A stretch of 64,000 nucleotides of DNA from Streptomyces dengpaensis (GCF_002946835.1 NZ_CP026652.1:6200001-6264000); one strand, 5' to 3'. Counted from the stretch's first letter, positions 35,689 to 44,992 are shown. A program made the numbers and translations. Notes: generated from the letters alone by a model not told the origin.

Positions 35689-35789
35689 GAGGAGACAGCG
35701 TGGGCGCCAGCGACGGTTGTAGTCTGCACCTTCCGCTGTCCAACAAGTGCCAAGTCACTTTTGCGCCACGGCTAGTTATTCGTAAGGTG

Positions 35790-36112
35790 ACCCACGTTTG
35801 CGGGTGGAGCCGACATCGATGAACGCCTTCTCGCCGGAGCCGGGCAGCAGCGGGGTGTGCGGCCAGTTCACCGAGGAACTTCCGGTGCACCGCGTGCAGT
35901 TGGATGGCATGGCCATGGGTGAACCTGCGCAGGAACGTGCCCAGGGTGGACGGGGCATGGACCTCTCGGAATACGGCCGGCATCGCACCGTGGCGCAGTA
36001 TGTTGAGGTCGTCGATGCTGTCCGCCCCTGCGGCCATGCCGCCCACGATGCTGGTGACCTTGGCGTCTGCCGCTGGAGAGAGTGGGAGGCGGACGCCGCA
36101 ACGGGAGTTCCT
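35790..36112 (-). pseudogene. IS1380-family transposase N-terminal remnant
   Basis: The translated remnant contains DAKVTSIVGGMAAGADSIDD, LNILRHGAMPAVFREVHAPS and TLGTFLRRFTHGHAIQLHAV, the conserved early part of IS1380-like transposases. The frame breaks after GELAAHP and continues in another frame as LLPGSGEKAFIDVGSTRK, where the first catalytic Asp region should begin (FIDVG for FIDID). Nothing of the rest of the element remains. It directly abuts the truncated DUF397 gene. Confidence 0.75.
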
Positions 36113-36174
36113 GGAGGCGGCGGATGAAGTGCTGGGCACCGGTGGGCTGTTGAAGGCCACGCTCGAGGAAACGC

Positions 36175-36342
36175 GTGTGGATCAAGAGCACCTACAGCGG
36201 AGGCGAAGGCGGCGAATGCCTGGAGGTCGCCTCAGCTCCCCGTACCGTCCACGTCCGCGACTCCAAGGTCCCCGCCCGCGCCCAGCTGGCCTTCCCCGCC
36301 TCGGAGTGGGCCGCGTTCGTGCGGTTCGCCGCCGAACGCTGA
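36175..36342 (+). pseudogene. 5'-truncated DUF397 gene
   Basis: Fifty-five codons from GTG 36175 encode IKSTYSGGEGGECLEVA, VHVRDSKVPARAQLAF and EWAAFVRFAAER, matching the DUF397 protein at 50455-50652 almost residue for residue. The first 10 or so residues, including the start and its ribosome binding site, are replaced by DNA from the IS1380 remnant. A very short protein could still be made from the GTG. DUF397 proteins are normally encoded next to XRE-type regulators, but none is present here. Confidence 0.7.
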
Positions 36343-36409
36343 CCCTTCCACGAAGGAATCCCGACGGCTCAGGTCGTAGAAGTAGAGGCGTAGGGCAACT
36401 GCGCGGAGG

Positions 36410-37210
36410 TCAGAGCGCGTCCACGGCGCTCACCTTCCACCCGTCGGATGTGCGGGTCAGTGTCATCCGTACCCGGTTCAGGTCCACGCGGGAGCCCGGG
36501 ACCTGGGTGCTGGTGGTCACCTGGTTGATGAAGAGGAGGACTACGGCGCGGTCTGGCGAGGCCGAGGTCACGGAGGCTGCCGGGGCGCCGTCGGTGGGGT
36601 GGGCCACCGTGGCCTTCACCACCCCGTGGTATTTCCTGGCCGTCGGGCCGACCACCGTAGACGTGGTCTTGCGGTACTCGTCGTGGAAGTGGCCGGTGAG
36701 CCGGGCGCGTGCGGCGGTGAAGTCGCGGTTCAGGTGCCGGTAGTCGTACGACAGCACGACGGGCGCCGCCTGGCGTGCGGCCGCGAGCGCCTGCCCCCGT
36801 GCCTGTTCGGCCCGAACGCCCTCCCGGTAGCGCCACCCGAGCACGGCCGCCGCGACCAGGCCCGCCACGAGCAGGACGCACAGGACCGCGGTGAGCAGCC
36901 GCCGGTGCCGGGCGCGCCCCCTCGCCTTGCCGGGGCCGGGCTCGGTCTCCTCCAGCGGCGGGTCCTCCTCGAAGTACTCCTGCGAGGGCTCGGGCGGGTC
37001 GTCCCAGCCGCCGTCCGGGGCCTCGATGAGCAGGGTGCGTCCGGCGGCCGACGCCTCGGGGCGCCTCGGGGCCTTCTCGTCGGTGGCCGCCGGGCCCGCT
37101 TCGCGGTGGCCGCGTTCCGCGCGCTTGGCCGCAGCCCGTGCGGCCGCGGTCATGGTGCGGCGGGCGGGGGAGGCGGCGGCGCGGCCTCGGGACGACGTCG
37201 GATTCGCCAT
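36410..37210 (-). CDS. Mce-associated membrane protein, distal gene
   Basis: The 266-residue protein has a basic, Ala-rich cytoplasmic N-terminus of about 100 residues, one transmembrane helix (LLTAVLCVLLVAGLVAAAVL) near residues 105-124, and an extracytoplasmic domain of the Mce-associated (Mam) type. Residues such as VLSYDYRHLNRDFTAARARL and TGHFHDEY match the DYR...F...TG pattern shared with the preceding gene product. Mam proteins stabilise or assist Mce lipid transporters. It is the last gene of the mce operon, 27 bases after its paralogue. Confidence 0.85.
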   Translation of the reverse strand: MANPTSSRGRAAASPARRTMTAAARAAAKRAERGHREAGPAATDEKAPRRPEASAAGRTLLIEAPDGGWDDPPEPSQEYFEEDPPLEETEPGPGKARGRARHRRLLTAVLCVLLVAGLVAAAVLGWRYREGVRAEQARGQALAAARQAAPVVLSYDYRHLNRDFTAARARLTGHFHDEYRKTTSTVVGPTARKYHGVVKATVAHPTDGAPAASVTSASPDRAVVLLFINQVTTSTQVPGSRVDLNRVRMTLTRTSDGWKVSAVDAL

Positions 37211-37237
37211 GGGTTACTCCTTACCGATGGGGGCTTG

Positions 37238-37765
37238 TCAGCCGACGAACTCGACGTCGGAGGTCAGCCAGCGGCCGTCCCGGTACACCAGGTCGAGCTG
37301 CAGTCGATAGGTGCGCGCCTCGCCCTTCGGCACCGCGGTGTTGGTCACCTTGCTGTCAGCGACCACCAGGACGCGGGCCGAGTCCTCGTCGGAGCGGACG
37401 ATGCCCGCGTCGAGGACCTGGCCCTCGGAGACCGACTTGTTCTGGGCGACCAGCCGCGTCAGCTCCTCCGTCTGCGCGGCGAACTGCTTCTCGAAGTCGC
37501 CGGTCGCGCCCTTGAGCACATTCGCGCTGTCCCGGTCGTAGCGCCGGTAGTCGAGCGAGGTGAAGTTCAGCGCCGACTGGCGAGCCGCGGCCAGGACGTC
37601 CTGGCGCCGCTGCTCCGCCTCGCGCTGCTCGTAGAGCCCGAGGCTCAGCCAGATCGTCAGCACGGTGGTGAGGACGGTCGCCACGACGAGCCCCACCGAC
37701 CAGGCTCTGCCCGACCAGGCCCTGCCCATGGCCCTGCTCATGCCATCGGTCCTACGAGCAGCCAT
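37238..37765 (-). CDS. Mce-associated membrane protein
   Basis: The 175-residue protein starts at ATG 37765 (AAGGAG eight bases upstream), inside the 3' end of mceF, overlapping it by 28 bases. It has one transmembrane helix (VGLVVATVLTTVLTIWLSL) and a Mam-type extracytoplasmic domain: AARQSALNFTSLDYRRYDRD, GATGDFEKQF and VADSKVTNTAV. It probably works with the six Mce proteins as an accessory factor. The longer open frame upstream is antisense-like and non-coding. Confidence 0.87.
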   Translation of the reverse strand: MAARRTDGMSRAMGRAWSGRAWSVGLVVATVLTTVLTIWLSLGLYEQREAEQRRQDVLAAARQSALNFTSLDYRRYDRDSANVLKGATGDFEKQFAAQTEELTRLVAQNKSVSEGQVLDAGIVRSDEDSARVLVVADSKVTNTAVPKGEARTYRLQLDLVYRDGRWLTSDVEFVG

Positions 37766-39018
37766 TGCCACGACTCCTTTCCGAATACGGCCTGCTGGCC
37801 GCCCGTCGAGCCGATCTCGACGGGCCTTCCGTCCGGGCCGGTCGCGGTGCCGGTCTCCGGGTCGTACGGCGTGACGTACGCCGCCTGGTTCGCGCCGCCC
37901 GAAGTGGTGGCTGATGCGCCGGGGGCGTTCTGCGCGCCCCGTACCGACGTCTTGCTTCCGCGCGGGGCCGTGCAGCGCGCGTCGGTGTTCGCCTCGCGCG
38001 TGCTGGTGTCCGAGGGGTCGCGCCGTGTCGTCCCGTACCCCTGGGTGCACGACGGCGGGTCGTCGGCGTTCACCACCAGCCCGAAGTGAGTGGTGCCGTC
38101 GCCCGGGACGACCGTGTAGCTGCCCGCGACCAGCGCAGGGAAGGTGACCAGGGCCTGCTCCACGCCGGGGAGGCGGGCCAGCGTGACCTGGCCGCCGCTG
38201 ATCAGGTTGGCGAGCAGGACCGACAGCTGCGGACCAGTGGACTTCAGCAGCGAGTTCACCTGATGAGCGGCCGGTGCCGCGTTGCCGATCAGCTTGCGCA
38301 GGTCCCCGTCGCTCGACTTCAGCTGTGCGCTGAGCGCCGCCAGGTCGTGCGCGAACGACTTGATGGACGAGCCCTGGTCGGCCTGTGTCTTGAGGACCCT
38401 CCGCGCGTCCTCGATGAGCGAGATCGTCTGGGGCAGCGAGTCGGACGCCGACTCGACGAGCGCGTTGCCCGAGTCCACCAGCCGGCTCAGGTTCGGTCCG
38501 GTACCGGAGAAGGCCTTGCCCAGCTCGTCGACGGTGACCCGCAGATCGTCCTTTCCGACCGAGTTCACCAGCCGGTCCAGGCTGAGGACCAGGTCCGTCG
38601 CGGGCAGCGGCACGCGGGTGCTGCCGCGCGGGATGGAGCTGCCGTCGAGCAGATAGGGGCCCTGCGACGTGCGCGGCTGCAGATCGACGTACTGCTCGCC
38701 CACCGCGGAACGGTTCGCCACGACGGCGAGGGTGTCCGCCGGGATGCGCGGCGTCCCGTCGTCGATGTCGAGGGAGACCGAGACCCCGTCGGATCCGGTC
38801 AGCCTGAGCGCGCCGACGCGGCCCACCGGCACCCCGCGGTAAGTGACTTCGGCGCCGGGGAAGATGCCCCCGGAGTCGGCGAAGTCCGCCCGCACGGTGT
38901 AGCCACGGCCCAGGACCTCGTCCACCAGGCCGGTGTACTCGGCGCCCACGTACGACACCCCGACCGCGGTGACGGTGGCGAAGGCGAGCAACTGGGCCTT
39001 GACCGTACGGGTGATCAC
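37738..39018 (-). CDS. mceF: Mce-family protein F
   Basis: The 426-residue product has an N-terminal membrane anchor (QLLAFATVTAVGVSYVGAEY) and an MlaD/MCE domain at residues 38-115 (YTVRADFADSGGIFPGAEVT, YRGVPVGRVGAL). A long helical region follows that would form the tunnel or needle, and then a variable Gly/Thr-rich tail. Six such proteins assemble into a hetero-hexameric conduit carrying lipids or sterols to the YrbE permease. The ATG overlaps the mceE stop by four bases. It is the last of the six mce genes. Confidence 0.92.
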   Translation of the reverse strand: MITRTVKAQLLAFATVTAVGVSYVGAEYTGLVDEVLGRGYTVRADFADSGGIFPGAEVTYRGVPVGRVGALRLTGSDGVSVSLDIDDGTPRIPADTLAVVANRSAVGEQYVDLQPRTSQGPYLLDGSSIPRGSTRVPLPATDLVLSLDRLVNSVGKDDLRVTVDELGKAFSGTGPNLSRLVDSGNALVESASDSLPQTISLIEDARRVLKTQADQGSSIKSFAHDLAALSAQLKSSDGDLRKLIGNAAPAAHQVNSLLKSTGPQLSVLLANLISGGQVTLARLPGVEQALVTFPALVAGSYTVVPGDGTTHFGLVVNADDPPSCTQGYGTTRRDPSDTSTREANTDARCTAPRGSKTSVRGAQNAPGASATTSGGANQAAYVTPYDPETGTATGPDGRPVEIGSTGGQQAVFGKESWQWLLVGPMA

Positions 39019-40310
39019 GGCTGAACCCCCTTCAGCATCAGCTCCGCGAGCGCGAGATTGATCCCCTCGGGAAGCTCTCCCCGGGCGGTGTAGCTACTGG
39101 CGCACACCGGCGGGCACAGCGGACCGCCGCCGCCCGACGGGGCCGACGGCACCGAGGGGGACGACGGCAGGCTCGGCGTGCTCGGCAGCGGCGTGGGCGT
39201 CGGGACACCCGGCAGGTCCGGCAGGTCAGGAAGGTCCGGCAGTTCGGGGACTCCGGGCTCCGGGGAATCGCCGTTCCCCTTGCCGGGCTTGCCGGAATCG
39301 CCCGGCTCGCCCGTCACGTTCCCGTAGATGCCGGCCAGGTCGAGATCCGCGGTGATGTCGAGGTTGACGTAGTCGCCCTTGACGGCGTCCACCGCGTTGC
39401 GCGGGAACGGGTAGGTGGTCAGCAGCTCCAGGGAGTTGGGCAGGTCGTCGCCCGCCTTGTTCAGCTGCTGCAGGATCGGCCGCAGCTGTCTGAGGTTCGC
39501 GACCGTGTCGTCGTGCGAGGCGTTGACCACTTTGGTTCCCGTCTTGCCCAGCTTCGACAGGGCGGTGAGCATCTGCGTCAGGTCGCGCCGCTGGTCGGCG
39601 AGGACCTTCAGGGCGGGTGGCATCGTGTCGACGGCCTGGGCGATCGTCTTCTTCTCCTTTCCGAACCGCCCCGCGAGCCGGTCGACGGCCTTGAGGGCGC
39701 GCACGATGTCCGCGCGCTGGTCGTCCAGACCGCCGATGAACGTGTTCAGCTCCTTGAGGAGCGACCTGACCCGGTCCTCCCGGCCGTCCAGAGCCTTGTT
39801 CAGCTCCACGGTGATGGTCTTGAGCTGGGCCACTCCGCCGCCGTTGAGGAGTGCGGACAGCGCGGACAGCACCTCCTCGATCTCCGGGTTGCGGCCGCTG
39901 CGGGAGAGCGGGATGCGGTCGCCGTCGCCGAGCCGGCCCACCGGGGCCGTGCCGGGCGGGGCGGAGAGCGCGACGTACTTCTCGCCGAGCAGGCTGGTCT
40001 GCCGCAGTTCGGCGACCGCGTTGGCGGGCAGCTTCACCGAGTCGGCGATCCGCAGCCGTACGCGCGCGTGCCAGCCGTCCAGTTCCACCTTCTCGACCGC
40101 GCCCACGGTGACGTTGTTGACCTTCACCGACGACTGCGGCACCAGGTCGAGGACGTCGCGGAAGTCGACGGTGACGTGGTACGCGTCGCCGTCCGCGGCG
40201 GCTCCGCCGGGCAGCTGCACGTCGTACCAGCCGTTGAACTCGCAGCCGGACAGCAGCATTGCGCCGACCGCCGCCCAGACGACCGCCCCGCCCCTGCGCC
40301 GTACGCTCAT
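39015..40310 (-). CDS. mceE: Mce-family lipoprotein E
   Basis: The 431-residue product starts at ATG 40310, which overlaps the mceD stop (ATGA). It has a lipoprotein signal with lipobox LLSGC (Cys23), the hallmark of the fifth Mce protein. The MCE domain follows (YHVTVDFRDVLDLVPQSSVK, VNNVTVGAVEKVEL), then a long helical region and a Pro/Gly/Ser-rich segment (PELPDLPDLPDLPGVPTPTP) before the conserved C-terminal end. The Pro-rich linker probably spans part of the cell wall. Confidence 0.92.
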   Translation of the reverse strand: MSVRRRGGAVVWAAVGAMLLSGCEFNGWYDVQLPGGAAADGDAYHVTVDFRDVLDLVPQSSVKVNNVTVGAVEKVELDGWHARVRLRIADSVKLPANAVAELRQTSLLGEKYVALSAPPGTAPVGRLGDGDRIPLSRSGRNPEIEEVLSALSALLNGGGVAQLKTITVELNKALDGREDRVRSLLKELNTFIGGLDDQRADIVRALKAVDRLAGRFGKEKKTIAQAVDTMPPALKVLADQRRDLTQMLTALSKLGKTGTKVVNASHDDTVANLRQLRPILQQLNKAGDDLPNSLELLTTYPFPRNAVDAVKGDYVNLDITADLDLAGIYGNVTGEPGDSGKPGKGNGDSPEPGVPELPDLPDLPDLPGVPTPTPLPSTPSLPSSPSVPSAPSGGGGPLCPPVCASSYTARGELPEGINLALAELMLKGVQP

Positions 40311-41467
40311 GCGCTCGCCCCCAGAATGCCGCCGAGCGTCCGGTCGACCGTGCCCGTCACCGCGGAGCCCCGCGGCACCTTCGGCAGGGAGTCGAAGAGC
40401 TCCCTCAATTCGCGGCAGTCGGTCTCGTCCCCGGTCGTCTTCAGCACGGAGCACAGCAACGAGGCCGGATCCTGCGGCTGGTCGGGGTTGTTGCGGGTGT
40501 CGAGGGTGCCCGCGGACGGGTTGTAGGCGTTGTTCAGGTTCGACAGACCCGTGGGGGCGACCTCCAACAGCTCCTCCAGCGCGGCCCGTTGGGTGACAAG
40601 CACCTTGGTCACCTTGCTCAGGCCCTGTACGTCCGAGGCGAGCGCCGTCTTGTTGTTCTTCACGAAGGCGGACACGTCGCCGAGCGCCGTCCCCAGGTTC
40701 TTGAGCGCGGCCGCGAGGTCCTTGCGCTCGCCCGCGAGCTGCTCGGCGACCTTGGCGAGGCTGGTGTTGAACGACCGCACGCTCTTGTCGTCGGCGGCCA
40801 GCGCCGCCGTGAACACCTGCAGGTTCCGGACCGTGCCGAAGAGGTCCGTGCGGCCGTCGGACAGTGTGGTGACGGCCAGCGAGAGGTCCTCGACCGTCTG
40901 ATTGAGGTTCTCGCCCTGGCCTTCGAGGGTGTCCGCGCTCACCCCGAGAAGCCGCGACAGCGAGCCGTCCTTGTTGGCACCCTGGGGGCCGAGCGCGTCG
41001 GCCGTCGTGTGCAGACTGTCGAAAACGCGGTCCAGCTCGACGGGCACGGCCGTCCGCGTCTCGGGGATGACGTCACCGCCGCGCATCGCCGGACCGTCGC
41101 GGTAGACCGGCAGCAACTGCACGTAACGGTCGCTGACCACCGAGGAGTTGATGATCGCCGCCTTGGCGTCGGCCGGGACCTTGCGGCCTGCGTCGTACGC
41201 CAGCTCCACCCGCACCCGGTCGCCCTCCGGCGTGATCTTCTCGACCTCGCCGATCCTGACGCCGAGGACGCGGACGTCCGAGCCGGGGTAGATACCGACG
41301 GTGCGCGGGAAGTACGCGGTGATGTGCACGGACTCGGAGCGCGGCCACAGCGCGTAGGTGAGCGCGGCGACGAGGGCGAGTACGGTGACCACGGCCACGC
41401 GCTTCTTCAGGTTCTTCACCACGTGTCTCTTGAGGTTGTTCATCGCGCGCCTTTTCGGGTTGTTCAC
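40307..41467 (-). CDS. mceD: Mce-family protein D
   Basis: The 386-residue product starts at GTG 41467, overlapping the mceC stop as GTGA with GGAGG just upstream. A basic N-terminus precedes a membrane anchor (VAVVTVLALVAALTYALW). The MCE domain (VHITAYFPRTVGIYPGSDVR, VLGVRIGEVEKI) and a helical region follow. It ends at a short ASA tail without the Pro-rich extension seen in some homologues. Confidence 0.92.
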   Translation of the reverse strand: MNNPKRRAMNNLKRHVVKNLKKRVAVVTVLALVAALTYALWPRSESVHITAYFPRTVGIYPGSDVRVLGVRIGEVEKITPEGDRVRVELAYDAGRKVPADAKAAIINSSVVSDRYVQLLPVYRDGPAMRGGDVIPETRTAVPVELDRVFDSLHTTADALGPQGANKDGSLSRLLGVSADTLEGQGENLNQTVEDLSLAVTTLSDGRTDLFGTVRNLQVFTAALAADDKSVRSFNTSLAKVAEQLAGERKDLAAALKNLGTALGDVSAFVKNNKTALASDVQGLSKVTKVLVTQRAALEELLEVAPTGLSNLNNAYNPSAGTLDTRNNPDQPQDPASLLCSVLKTTGDETDCRELRELFDSLPKVPRGSAVTGTVDRTLGGILGASA

Positions 41468-42717
41468 TCCGTGCCTCCCGTCCGCGGCGCCACCGGAGCG
41501 GGAACGACCAGGTTCTGGACGTAGCTGTCGAACCAGCGGCCGTTGCCGAGGGTGTTGGTGAAGACCCGGACGTACGGCGCGAGCAGCTGGACGCTCCGGT
41601 CGAGGCTCGACTGATTCCGTTCGAGCATCCACACCACGCGGTTCAGGCCATCGAGCGCGGGCCCGATCTCCTTGTTGTTGTCCTCGACCAGGCCGGACAG
41701 CTCGATGCCGAGCGCGGCGGAGCTCTTCAGCAGCTTGTGGATCGCCTTGCGCCGCTTGCTGATCTCCTTGAAGAGTTTGTCGCCGTCCTTGACCAGCGCG
41801 GTGAAGTCCTCGGAGTGGTCGGCCAGTACGCCCGTGACGCCGTTCGCGTGGTCGAGGAGTTCGCCCAGTGCCTTGTCACGCGAGGCGACCGTCCGGGAGA
41901 TCTTCGACAGGCCCTTGATGGACGCCCGTACCTCGGGGGGCGAGTCCTGGAAGGTGGTGGAGATGGTGTCCAGGGCCTTCGCCACCTGGTCGGTGTCGAC
42001 CTTCTCGGTCGTCGTGGTGAGATCGCTGAACGCCTGCACGACGTCGTACGCCGGAACCGTCCGCTTCAGCGGTATCTCACTGCCGGGCTGCAACTGGCCG
42101 GGCCCCCGCGGGTGCAGCGCGAGGTACTTCGCGCCGAGGACGGTCTTGACCCGGATCGACGCGCCGGTGTCGGTGCCGAACCCCGGATCGCCCTTGATCT
42201 TGAAGGTGACCTTCACGTGGTCACCGTCGAGATCGACGTCCTTGACCTTGCCGACCTTGACCCCGGCGATTCGCACCTCGTCGCCGGGCCGCAGGCCGCC
42301 CGCCTCCGAGAAGGCCGCGCTGTACGTCGTCCCGTCGCCGATCAGCGGCAGGCTGTCGGCGTTGAACGCGGCCACGGTCAGCAGCGCGAGCGTGGTGAGG
42401 CCGGCGGCTCCGGTCACCACAGGGTTGCGGTCGCGGAACGGCTTCAGGCGCGGGCGGCGTATCCGTATGCGGGGCAGCTTCGGCGGGTCGATGCGGACTT
42501 TCACCAGCGGTTCCGGGCGGTGGGGGCGCGGTGCCCGGCGCGGAAGCAGCCGTATCGTCGGGAGCTTCGGCGGGTCGATGCGGACTTTCACCAGCGGTTC
42601 CGGGCGGCGGGGGCGCGGTGCCCGGCGCGGAAGCAGCCGTATCGTCGGGAGCTTCGGCGGGTCGATGCGCACCTTGACCAGCGGTTCCGGCCGGCGCGTG
42701 CGGGAGCGCTTCATCAT
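41464..42717 (-). CDS. mceC: Mce-family protein C with repeated basic N-terminus
   Basis: The 417-residue product starts at ATG 42717 (ATGA overlap with mceB). The first 90 residues contain nearly three copies of a 29-residue Arg/Pro-rich unit (PEPLVKVRIDPPKLPTIRLL). The membrane anchor follows (VTGAAGLTTLALLTVAAFNA), then the MCE domain (SAAFSEAGGLRPGDEVRIAG, VKVGKVKDVDLDG) and the helical tail. The repeat would lie in the cytoplasm near the YrbE permeases and Mkl ATPase. That is unusual for Mce proteins. Confidence 0.9.
   Translation of the reverse strand: MMKRSRTRRPEPLVKVRIDPPKLPTIRLLPRRAPRPRRPEPLVKVRIDPPKLPTIRLLPRRAPRPHRPEPLVKVRIDPPKLPRIRIRRPRLKPFRDRNPVVTGAAGLTTLALLTVAAFNADSLPLIGDGTTYSAAFSEAGGLRPGDEVRIAGVKVGKVKDVDLDGDHVKVTFKIKGDPGFGTDTGASIRVKTVLGAKYLALHPRGPGQLQPGSEIPLKRTVPAYDVVQAFSDLTTTTEKVDTDQVAKALDTISTTFQDSPPEVRASIKGLSKISRTVASRDKALGELLDHANGVTGVLADHSEDFTALVKDGDKLFKEISKRRKAIHKLLKSSAALGIELSGLVEDNNKEIGPALDGLNRVVWMLERNQSSLDRSVQLLAPYVRVFTNTLGNGRWFDSYVQNLVVPAPVAPRTGGTE
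42466..42696 (-). repeat. 87-bp tandem repeat inside mceC
   Basis: Units of 87 bp (29 codons) start at 42696 and 42609, with a partial third at 42522. Units one and two are almost identical at DNA level and the third diverges near its end. The near identity points to recent duplication by slippage or recombination, and copy number may vary between strains. Confidence 0.85.
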
Positions 42718-43751
42718 GCGCCGCACCTCGCCCTCGCCACATGCAGCTCCGGTGTGAGCACCTGCTTCGTCTTCGGCAGCACGATCCGGCCGTCGAAGTC
42801 GCAGAGGTAGAAGTTGAACCACGAGCCGTAGGACGCCGTCCCGGTCAGCTCGCCCAGCTTGTTCGGCAGCCGCTTCAGCACGCCCTCCACGGTCTTCTCG
42901 TTCTTGTTCAGCGTTCCGGTGAGATCGGTCAGCTCGGCGATGTCGCCCTTCAGGGGCGGACGCGCGTCCTTCAGCAGGCCCGACGTGGCCTCCGTCAGAT
43001 CGCCGATGCTGACCAGCGAGTCCCCGATGGGCTTGCGGTCGGCGGCCAGACCCGAGATCACCCGGCGCAGCTGCTTGAGCAGCCCGGAGAAGCGGGCGCC
43101 GCGCTTGTCCAGCGTCTCCAGCACGGTGTTGAGGTTGTCGATCACCGAACCGATCAGCTCGTCGCGGCCGGCCAGCGTCGTGGTGAGCGAAGCCGTGTGC
43201 GCGAGCAGGCTGTTGACGGTGCCGCCCTCGCCCTGGAGAGTCCGGATGATCTCGGTGGCGAGCTGGTTGACGTCCTTCGGGCTGAGCGCGGCGAACAGCG
43301 GCTTGAAGCCGTTCAGCAGCGCGTTGAGGTCCAGCGCGGGCTGCGTGCGCGACAGCGGGATCGTGGCGCCTGGCTTCAGCCGGGTGCCGTCTCCCGCGCC
43401 CTCGGTCAGGGCGACGTAACGCTGTCCGACCAGGTTCCGGTAGCGGATGACCGCGCCGGTGCCGCTGCCCAGCGGACGGTCCACGCCGACCGTGAAGGTG
43501 ACCTCCGCCAGCGTCCGGTCCTTGATCCGGATGCCCTCGACCTCGCCGACCCGCACCCCGGCCACCCGGATGTCGTCGCCCTCCTCCAGGCCCGTCACAT
43601 CGCTGAACACCGCGCGATACGTGTGCTCGGGGGTGAGGGAGATGTTCACGATGGTGGCGGCGAGCAGGGCCGTCGCCAGGATCGTCACCAGCGCGAAGAG
43701 GCTGAACTTGATCAGCGGGGCGGCGGCCTGACGGGCTCCTGACGTCCTCAT
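42714..43751 (-). CDS. mceB: Mce-family protein B
   Basis: The 345-residue product has a membrane anchor (FSLFALVTILATALLAATIV), an MCE domain (YRAVFSDVTGLEEGDDIRVA, GVRVGEVEGIRI) and a long helical region, and ends with the conserved ...NFYLCDFDGRI motif and a C-terminal Cys. ATG 43751 overlaps the mceA stop by four bases. The length fits the family. Confidence 0.93.
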   Translation of the reverse strand: MRTSGARQAAAPLIKFSLFALVTILATALLAATIVNISLTPEHTYRAVFSDVTGLEEGDDIRVAGVRVGEVEGIRIKDRTLAEVTFTVGVDRPLGSGTGAVIRYRNLVGQRYVALTEGAGDGTRLKPGATIPLSRTQPALDLNALLNGFKPLFAALSPKDVNQLATEIIRTLQGEGGTVNSLLAHTASLTTTLAGRDELIGSVIDNLNTVLETLDKRGARFSGLLKQLRRVISGLAADRKPIGDSLVSIGDLTEATSGLLKDARPPLKGDIAELTDLTGTLNKNEKTVEGVLKRLPNKLGELTGTASYGSWFNFYLCDFDGRIVLPKTKQVLTPELHVARARCGA

Positions 43752-44992
43752 GCGACGCTCACCGCCGTTCCGCGCGCCATCGGTCCGAACAGCAGGGTCG
43801 CGACCGGCGGCACCTCGTCGGCGGGGACGCCCAGGACGGGCGCCACGAGCGAGCCGACGGCGCGTTGCTCGGTCCGGGTTGCGGAGACGCCGGCCGGACC
43901 GGTCGGACTCCCCTTCTTCGAGCCGTCGTCGAGTTGGACGTCGGGTGCGGGCACCGGAGGGTGGGGCAGGTCACGGCAGTTGGGCCCCGACCGGTCGCCG
44001 TAGCGGGGATACTCACCGGGTTCGTACGCCCCCTGCTGGCGCACGACTTCGAGCGTGATGTGCATCTTGCCGTCCCGGAACGCCTCCTCGGAGGCCTGTT
44101 CCTGGCGGACCAGGCCGGCGAGGAGGCAGGGGTACTCGGGCGAGTAACGGGCGAAGAGTTCGAGCGTGGGGCGGGAGACCCGGCCCAGGGTGATCAGCCG
44201 GCCGCCGTTCGCGTCGAGGAAGTCGTCCGCGGTGCCGGCGACGGTGGCCGTCGTGGCGAGGGCGGCCGCGAGCCGGTCCCGCTGCTCGACCAGGGTGCGG
44301 CTGGTGGTGACGGTGTTGCGCAGGATCTCCATCAGGTCGGGAGCCGCGTCGCCGTACACCTCGGCGACATCGGCCAGGCGTGCGAAGTCCTCGGTGAGGG
44401 ACGGCAGATGGGGATTGAGCCGGTGCAGATAGTCCTCCACGCGGGTGAGGTTGTCGCCGATCCGGTCGCCGCGCCCTTCGAGGGCGGTGGCGAACGCGGA
44501 GAGCGTGGCGTTGAGCTCGCCGGGCCGCACGGTCCGCAGCAGCGGCAGCAGGTCGTTCATCAGCCGCTGGAGCTCGATGCCGACGCGGGTACGGTCCTGG
44601 GTGATCACGTCTCCGGCGCGGATGGGCCGAGCCGAGCGGGGCGCGGGCGCGACCAGGTCGACGTACTTCTCGCCGAACAGCGTCTTGGGCAGCAGGCGCG
44701 CGTGCACGTCGGACGGGATGGACGCGACGTGCTCCGGCTTGAGTGCGATGTCGAGCGTCGCCTTCGTCCCGTCGGCGTGCACCGCGCGCACCTCGCCGAC
44801 CAGCAGCCCGCGCAGCTTGACGTCGGCCCGCGGATCGAGCTGGCTGCCGAGGCTGTCGGCTTCCAGCGTGATCCGCACGGCCGGGGTGAACACCTGCTGG
44901 TACACGGCGACGGACAGGGACAGCAGCAACGCGAGCACGGCGACGAACACGACGCCGTACAACCGCAGTCTCAGCACCCTCACCCGGCTCAC
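43748..44992 (-). CDS. mceA: Mce-family protein A
   Basis: The 414-residue product starts at GTG 44992, overlapping the stop of the second permease gene (GTGA). The longer open frame upstream runs through the permease gene and is rejected. It has an anchor (YGVVFVAVLALLLSLSVAVY), the MCE domain (RITLEADSLGSQLDPRADVK, LRGLLVGEVRAV) and the helical region. The C-terminal domain contains YSPEYPCLLAGLVRQ, characteristic of MceA/first-position proteins. It probably caps the hexameric conduit together with the other Mce subunits. Confidence 0.93.
   Translation of the reverse strand: MSRVRVLRLRLYGVVFVAVLALLLSLSVAVYQQVFTPAVRITLEADSLGSQLDPRADVKLRGLLVGEVRAVHADGTKATLDIALKPEHVASIPSDVHARLLPKTLFGEKYVDLVAPAPRSARPIRAGDVITQDRTRVGIELQRLMNDLLPLLRTVRPGELNATLSAFATALEGRGDRIGDNLTRVEDYLHRLNPHLPSLTEDFARLADVAEVYGDAAPDLMEILRNTVTTSRTLVEQRDRLAAALATTATVAGTADDFLDANGGRLITLGRVSRPTLELFARYSPEYPCLLAGLVRQEQASEEAFRDGKMHITLEVVRQQGAYEPGEYPRYGDRSGPNCRDLPHPPVPAPDVQLDDGSKKGSPTGPAGVSATRTEQRAVGSLVAPVLGVPADEVPPVATLLFGPMARGTAVSVA

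Noticed and set aside
42466..42696. Possible CRISPR-like array
   Set aside because: The repeats are contiguous 87-bp in-frame coding units without spacers.
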